Of a stretch of 14,286 bases of DNA, positions 10,081-14,286 are shown one piece after another. The position numbers and the translations under genes are program-made. Where the stretch lies: positions 1-14,286 of the forward strand of contig MU001501.1 of NCBI GenBank assembly GCA_010093485.1. Direction: 5' to 3'. Position 1 is the stretch's first letter. Each line of letters begins with the position of its first letter. The stretch is from Karstenula rhodostoma CBS 690.94. Lineage: Eukaryota; Ascomycota; Dothideomycetes; Pleosporales; Didymosphaeriaceae. The notes under the pieces were generated by a model, which saw only the letters and a program-made list of their open reading frames with translations, was not told where the DNA came from and made no database searches.

Positions 10081-12420
10081 GTAGCTCTAGACTTAATTAT
10101 AGTAATAGTTATATATTTCCTTATTAATTTATCCCTATATAATAAGGTAGAAAGGACGAATAAGCTAGATATACTAGACTAAAAGACTATCTACTTTATA
10201 AAAAAAAAAGTAGTAAATAGTTTTTATAAACTTATCTCTATTATAGCCCTTATAGTATTAAGAAATAATAGTAATAAGGCTATTATAGAGGAATATATTC
10301 TAGATATTAATTATATAATTATTTTTAAATTATAAGTTTAATATTTTAGTACTATAACTAGACTAGCCACTTATAAAGTATATAAGATTTAAAAGTATAC
10401 TAAAGAATTTTTAAATAAGGTTATAATATTACTATACCTAGGTATAGTTTTTAATACTAGTAAGTAGATAACCTTTAGAGCCCTTTATATTAAATAACTA
10501 TAAAAGTTATTAGATAATAAAATTAGTACTATACTTAAATTATAAATTATCTATATTAAAAATATTAAAACTAGGGGTTATATTTTTTAAATCTTCTCTT
10601 AGCGTATCCTATAGAATAAAGGGTAGCCCTACCTATATTTATATAAATACTAGCTAATAGAGGAGGATAAATATCTCCTTAAATAGATTACTTACTATAG
10701 AAGAGAATAAAGTAAGGTTTATTCTAATTTTATAAATAGTTATATTATCCCTATTCTAGTAAATAAAGATATCTAAGTTCTCTCTATACTAAAAGGTACT
10801 AAGAAAATATATTATATTAATAAACTAATTTATAAAAATAGAGTACTCTATAGTAAAGTAGTTATATACCTATATTTTAAATATATTATATAATTCTCTA
10901 TTCTAATCCTCTACCTTATAGTTATTTAGCTTAGTAATAAAAAAGCTAGCCTTCTTTTAAAAAACTAGTAAATTAGAATTAAAATAACCTAGAGCCTTTA
11001 TAGGTACTATATAGAGAAGTATATTTTAAAAATATTATAAACTAGTAAATCTATATATCTTTTTAAGGACTAATATATTAGTAATAAAGTTATAAGCCTC
11101 TTAAAATCTATTACCTTAAGGGGAGAGACTAAGAAAGGCCACTAGGGTAATAAGAATAAGTTTAAACTAAGTAGACTAATTAGTTTATTCTAGTAAAGAG
11201 AGCTAGAAAATATAATAATATTCTTTAAATAGGTTTAAATATATATAGTTATAATACTTTTTAATAATAGGGGGAACTTTTATTATATCTAGGTAGGTTA
11301 TAATCTACTTTTAAGCTAGTTACTAATATTTTTATAGATAAAGGGTCTTAGGTTATATAGCCCTAGAAGATAAAGTATAAAAGAAAAAGAGAAAAATCTT
11401 CTAAAAAGAGTTAGTATAGTAAAGAGTAAAGTTTTAGTAAAATTTAATAGAGATTATAAGAATATTATATTTATACTTCTATATTATTTAGATTTATATA
11501 AAGTAGAAGGTTTTTATTACTATATTTTATTATATATAAGCTATACTCTTTATAGTAGTATATAAGTAGAAGAGCTTAGGTTTAAGTTTAGCTTTAAATA
11601 TAGTAATAAATACTAGGTATACTTACTATATAATAATACTAGTAAAAACCTCTAAGAATTTAGTATATACTATTTATAAATTTATAGATATAGAAGGTAT
11701 ACTAGGTATAAATTATAGTTATTATTCCTATATATATTATACCTATACTAAAGTATATTATAATTAGAACTTTAAAAAAGAGGCTATACTATAATTTAGT
11801 TATATAATAGAAGTAATAGGCTTAGCTAGAGATAATATAAATTAAGAGTAATAAAAATTAGAATATAAATTAATTAGAAATATAGAGATACTATATAGCT
11901 TAAATAGGGTTTCTATAATATTAGTAGAAGGTACCTTAAATTAGTAGGTTATACTAAGGTAGGTAAATAGGGGTAGAATAGAAGGAAAGAACTATTAGTT
12001 TATAACTATTCTAATATAGTTAGAGTACTAGAGATAGTATTTAGTTATACTATTATAGAAATAGTTATAGATTATATAATTATTATATAGGTAGATAAAT
12101 ATATTATACTTTATAGTAGTTCTAATAATAATTAAGCTATATATATTATAGTAATAACTATTACTATATACTAGTAGACTAGTATAGAATATCTTAGCCT
12201 TAGTAGGAATAATAAAGTTCTTATAGTTCTATAGAAAAAAATAGTTATTAGATAGGTTATTAATTAACTCTTAGATTTCGTATTTTTATTTAGGTATAAT
12301 AGTATTATAGTACTCTCTACTAAAGTAAGAGAATATTTTACTAGAAAGGAGAGTATAATAATATAATATATAGGATATAAAATTATAAGTTTTATTAAAA
12401 TAAATAAATATTACTTAGGC
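10081..12420 (+). pseudogene. Possible large RIP-destroyed coding region, family unknown
   Basis: A single + strand frame from 10081 holds about 57 stops in 780 codons (near 7 percent), all TAA or TAG. The start is the clearest part: 10081-10320 has one stop in 80 codons, while over 10081-10260 the next frame has about 25 percent and the third about 10 percent. Other open parts are 10741-10920, 11401-11520 (no stop in 40 codons) and 12301-12360. Around 10441-10620 a neighbouring frame is equally open, so continuity there is unproven. The implied product is Lys/Leu/Ile/Tyr-rich. A GGC CAC (Gly-His) pair at 11138-11143 keeps one of the rare CpA sites. The frame stops just before the palindromic pair at 12440. 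I recognise no motif; a transposon or subtelomeric repeat gene is likely because RIP needs duplication. Confidence 0.35.
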
Positions 12421-12439
12421 TATAATAGATAGGGGAGAT

Positions 12440-12481
12440 AGCCTTAATTTTAGCCCTAATCTAGATTAAAATTAGTAGGCT
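12440..12481. repeat. Nested palindrome, unit 1
   Basis: Outer arms AGCCT (12440-12444) and AGGCT (12477-12481), middle arms TAATTTTA (12445-12452) and TAAAATTA (12467-12474), and an inner perfect 12-base palindrome TAATCTAGATTA (12457-12468). Only two unpaired bases break the outer helix. It is the first of two related units with a step of 67 bases. Confidence 0.75.
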
Positions 12482-12502
12482 ACTAAGGTAGAGGGAATAT
12501 AT

Positions 12503-12550
12503 AGTACTATTTAATTTTAGCTATAGTCTAGACTAAAATTAAATAGCTAC
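12503..12550. repeat. Palindrome, unit 2
   Basis: Perfect 12-base arms ATTTAATTTTAG (12509-12520) and CTAAAATTAAAT (12533-12544) around a 12-base centre containing TCTAGA. The pairing extends outward with AGTACT against AGCTACT with one extra base. Shared wording with unit 1 (TTAATTTTAGC, TCTAGA, TAAAATTA, then CTACTAA) shows that the two arose by tandem duplication of one inverted unit. Confidence 0.75.
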
Positions 12551-12900
12551 TAAACTAGACTAGAAAAATATTATATATTAGTATATAATAAGGGCGATAT
12601 AGCTACTAGTATTAAATAATAAATATATTAGTAATAATAGTATATATACTATTAGGTATTCGTAAAAAAAAGGAACTAATTAAGAGTAATTTACTAAATA
12701 TACTATAGTATATATATAAAACTATATATTCTAGAGACCCTATATATAGGAAAGTATATAATAAAAATAGCTTTACTAGTAATATTTTTATAGTATCTAT
12801 ACTAGAGGATATAGTATAATAGGTATATTAATATACTTTAAAGAAGAATATTACCTAGTTTATTATATAAAAGTATAAGAATTAGATAGTAAAGAATAAA

Positions 12901-14052
12901 AAAACTAATATTAGGGAAGTATATAAAAGCGCTAGTAGGGTTAGTACTAAAAAGAGGTATACTAAAAAATAGAATAATAAAGAGGAGGACTAAAATATAA
13001 AAAAAAAAAGGAAAAAGTAGCTAAAAAAAGCTAGTATAAAAGAGGTAAATAAAAGACTAAAATAGAAGTTAAAAGAGGTAATAATATAAAAAGTAATAAG
13101 TATATAAGACTTATCTATTATAATAGTTAAAAATATTATAATAAATAAAGAGGAGTAGAGGTATAAGAAGTTTATCTAGGGTTTACTAAAAGTAGATATA
13201 GATATAATAGGTAGTATAATTAGTAGGGCTATAGTAATTAGAGTAGTAGACTATTTATAGAATTAGAAAATAGTATTATAGGTATAGAGAGTATAGTATA
13301 AGAAGGAAAAGAGATTTTTTACTAATATAGAAAATAGAGTAAGTAAATTTATAGTAGGGGAAGGCGTATTATCTAAAAAAAATAGAGGAAGTAATATAAA
13401 TTAAAGATAAAACTAGCTAGTACTATTATAGTATTTAAAAAGTATATATATAGAGTCTAGCCTTATAGAAAGGGATATAGTAAGGTTTATATTATTATAT
13501 ATAATAGTAAAGTAGAGCTAGACTATTAGAATTATTAGAGAGATAAGATAGTAATAGATATAGATAGTAATTTAGATAAAATTTAAAGTAGTAGAAATAA
13601 TAGTATAGAAGTAAAAAGTATTATCTAGTAGATAAGAAAGAGACTATATAATTATAGTAAAAAAATATTTATTTAAAGTTTTATATTATATAGTAGAAGG
13701 GGAAAAAGTTATAGAATATATAGATCTATTTATATAAAAAGAGTTTAGAAAATAGTTAGAGGTAGAAAAGAGGTAGTATATATTAAGGGTAAAGTTTAGA
13801 ATTAGAATATTTATAATCTTACCTTAGAATACTATTTTAAATATATATATTAAAAGAGGTATAATTATAGTATAGTTTAGTTTCTAGATAGATATAGTTA
13901 TAAAGTATAATAAGAAGATATTTAAGGGTTCTATAGTAATTAAGGATATATATATTACCTATATAATAAATAGACTATCTTTTAAAAAATTATTACTAGA
14001 GGAACTATTAGATAGTAACTTAGTAAGATATAACTTAGTAAGAGGTCTATAA
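12901..14052 (+). pseudogene. Possible RIP-destroyed coding region, Lys-rich start
   Basis: The + frame starting at 12901 has about 34 stops in 384 codons overall, but three parts are clean: 12901-12969, 13321-13401 and 13921-14049 (43 codons without a stop). All stops are TAA or TAG. The strand is strongly purine-rich throughout. The stretch 12930-13080 reads as a Lys/Arg/Glu-rich segment, the type found in nuclear DNA-binding proteins and transposase tails, but composition alone does not show function. The frame ends at TAA 14050-14052, shortly before the inverted repeats at 14119, which is where a transposon end might lie. It is in the same register as the frame at 10081-12420. No catalytic motif recognised. 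Confidence 0.35.
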
Positions 14053-14118
14053 CTAGTATATTATATTATTAAAAAGGAAAGTTTTAGTAATATTAGTATA
14101 TAGAAGGATATACCTTAT

Positions 14119-14211
14119 AATAGGGGTTAATAGAAAAGTTTAGATATATATAAAGAATCGTGCTAAGGGAGGTTATAGAAAAGTTATAAACTTTTATAAC
14201 TACCCCTATTA
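14119..14211. repeat. Inverted repeat pair with G-run/AAAAGTTT motif
   Basis: TAATAGGGGTTAATAGAAAAGTTTA (from 14119) matches the reverse complement of 14186-14211 (TAATAGGGGTAGTTATAAAAGTTTATA) with a few differences. A third related copy, GGAGGTTATAGAAAAGTT, at 14170-14186 pairs with AACTTTTATAAC at 14189-14200 through a tight AAAAGTT/AACTTTT hairpin with loop ATA. The surviving CGTGC (14159-14163) lies between the arms. Confidence 0.65.
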
Positions 14212-14220
14212 TAGTTTCTA

Positions 14221-14286
14221 GATACTAGGTATTAGTTAATAGAATAATTAGTATTAGTTAATAGGATACTAGGTATTAGTTAATAG
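14221..14286. repeat. Three tandem copies of a 22-bp repeat, running off the window
   Basis: Units at 14221-14242, 14243-14264 and 14265-14286. Units 1 and 3 are identical (GATACTAGGTATTAGTTAATAG); unit 2 differs at the first half (AATAATTAGTATTAGTTAATAG). All differences between unit 2 and the others are G/A, C/T or C/A, so most fit RIP-type change but not all. The array probably continues beyond the window. Confidence 0.9.

Larger units (their letters stand above)
12421..12900. other. Palindrome-bearing spacer between two + strand frames
   Basis: The left part holds the two tandem palindromes described separately. From 12549 to 12900 I see no gene; the + frame used on either side has more stops here. 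CpG survive at 12595 and 12661, and a TATAGGAAAGTATAT motif lies at about 12746-12760. Confidence 0.5.
192..14286. other. RIP-saturated AT-rich subtelomeric block
   Basis: The block is dominated by TpA, CpT/ApG and homopolymeric A/T. After 262 I count CpA/TpG only at 3034, 3318, 3860, 4689, 8923, 9393, 10368, 11140 and 14161. I count CpG at 826, 2487, 3200, 3320, 3862, 3864, 4687, 4716, 4832, 5818, 7797, 7799, 8069, 9255, 10157, 10603, 12279, 12595, 12661, 12930, 13365 and 14159. CpC and CpT remain common. Loss of CpA on both strands with CpT spared is the known hallmark of fungal RIP; a merely AT-rich genome or mitochondrial DNA keeps CpA and TpG. RIP acts on duplicated sequence, so most of this block was repetitive when mutated. 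Counts are by eye and may be off by one or two. Confidence 0.93.

Noticed and set aside
12901..12970. Intact short open frame free of stops
   Set aside because: It has no ATG and lies in RIP-saturated DNA; it is only one clean piece of a broken frame.
13090..13140. A cysteine/histidine zinc-knuckle at the end of a transposase
   Set aside because: Cys codons mutate to Tyr codons under RIP, so Tyr-rich stretches tempt such a reading, but the required Gly and spacing do not fit.
192..14286. AT-rich block as mitochondrial DNA or an organelle insertion
   Set aside because: Organelle DNA keeps CpA and TpG; here they are almost gone while CpT remains, and the block is joined to a telomere.

Overview
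This window is a chromosome end from a filamentous fungus, most likely an ascomycete (Pezizomycotina). It opens with about 16 copies of CCCTAA, the C-rich telomere strand in the orientation expected at the left end of a chromosome. The interior carries an extreme signature of repeat-induced point mutation (RIP), a process that turns CpA into TpA in duplicated DNA during the sexual cycle. By eye I find only nine CpA/TpG dinucleotides in the roughly 14 kb after position 262. C survives almost only before C or T, and G almost only after A or G. The species cannot be named from this.

Layout: 1-95 telomere; 96-191 a short GC-rich segment with ordinary CpG, CpA and TpG, so not RIP-mutated; from about 192 to the end, AT-rich RIP-saturated subtelomeric DNA. 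There is no intact gene. ATG is absent from the + strand, the only ATG on the - strand is at 3036-3034, and TGA is absent from both strands after about 192. The only nonsense codons there are TAA and TAG, the expected RIP products of CAA, CAG and TGG.

Several reading frames still have fewer stops than their neighbours and look like ruined coding regions. The best is on the - strand at 2760-2101 (6 stops in 220 codons by hand count). Next to it on the + strand is 2761-3840. Further frames are 6720-6061 and 9960-9661 on the - strand, and 10081-12420 and 12901-14052 on the + strand. None could be assigned to a protein family. Ruined transposons or subtelomeric multicopy genes are the natural guess, because RIP acts on duplicated DNA.

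Between and beside these frames lie structured repeats: a G/C-flanked hairpin at 424-460, a purine tract at 1270-1370, a 19-bp minisatellite at 1632-1726, three 70-bp tandem repeats at 6725-6934, two tandem palindromic units at 12440-12548, inverted repeats at 14119-14211, and three 22-bp repeats at the right edge. A short motif (a G run followed by TAGGAAAGTTT or close to it) recurs at several of these places and may mark ends of one repeat family. I saw no tRNA, rRNA, CRISPR array or functional promoter.
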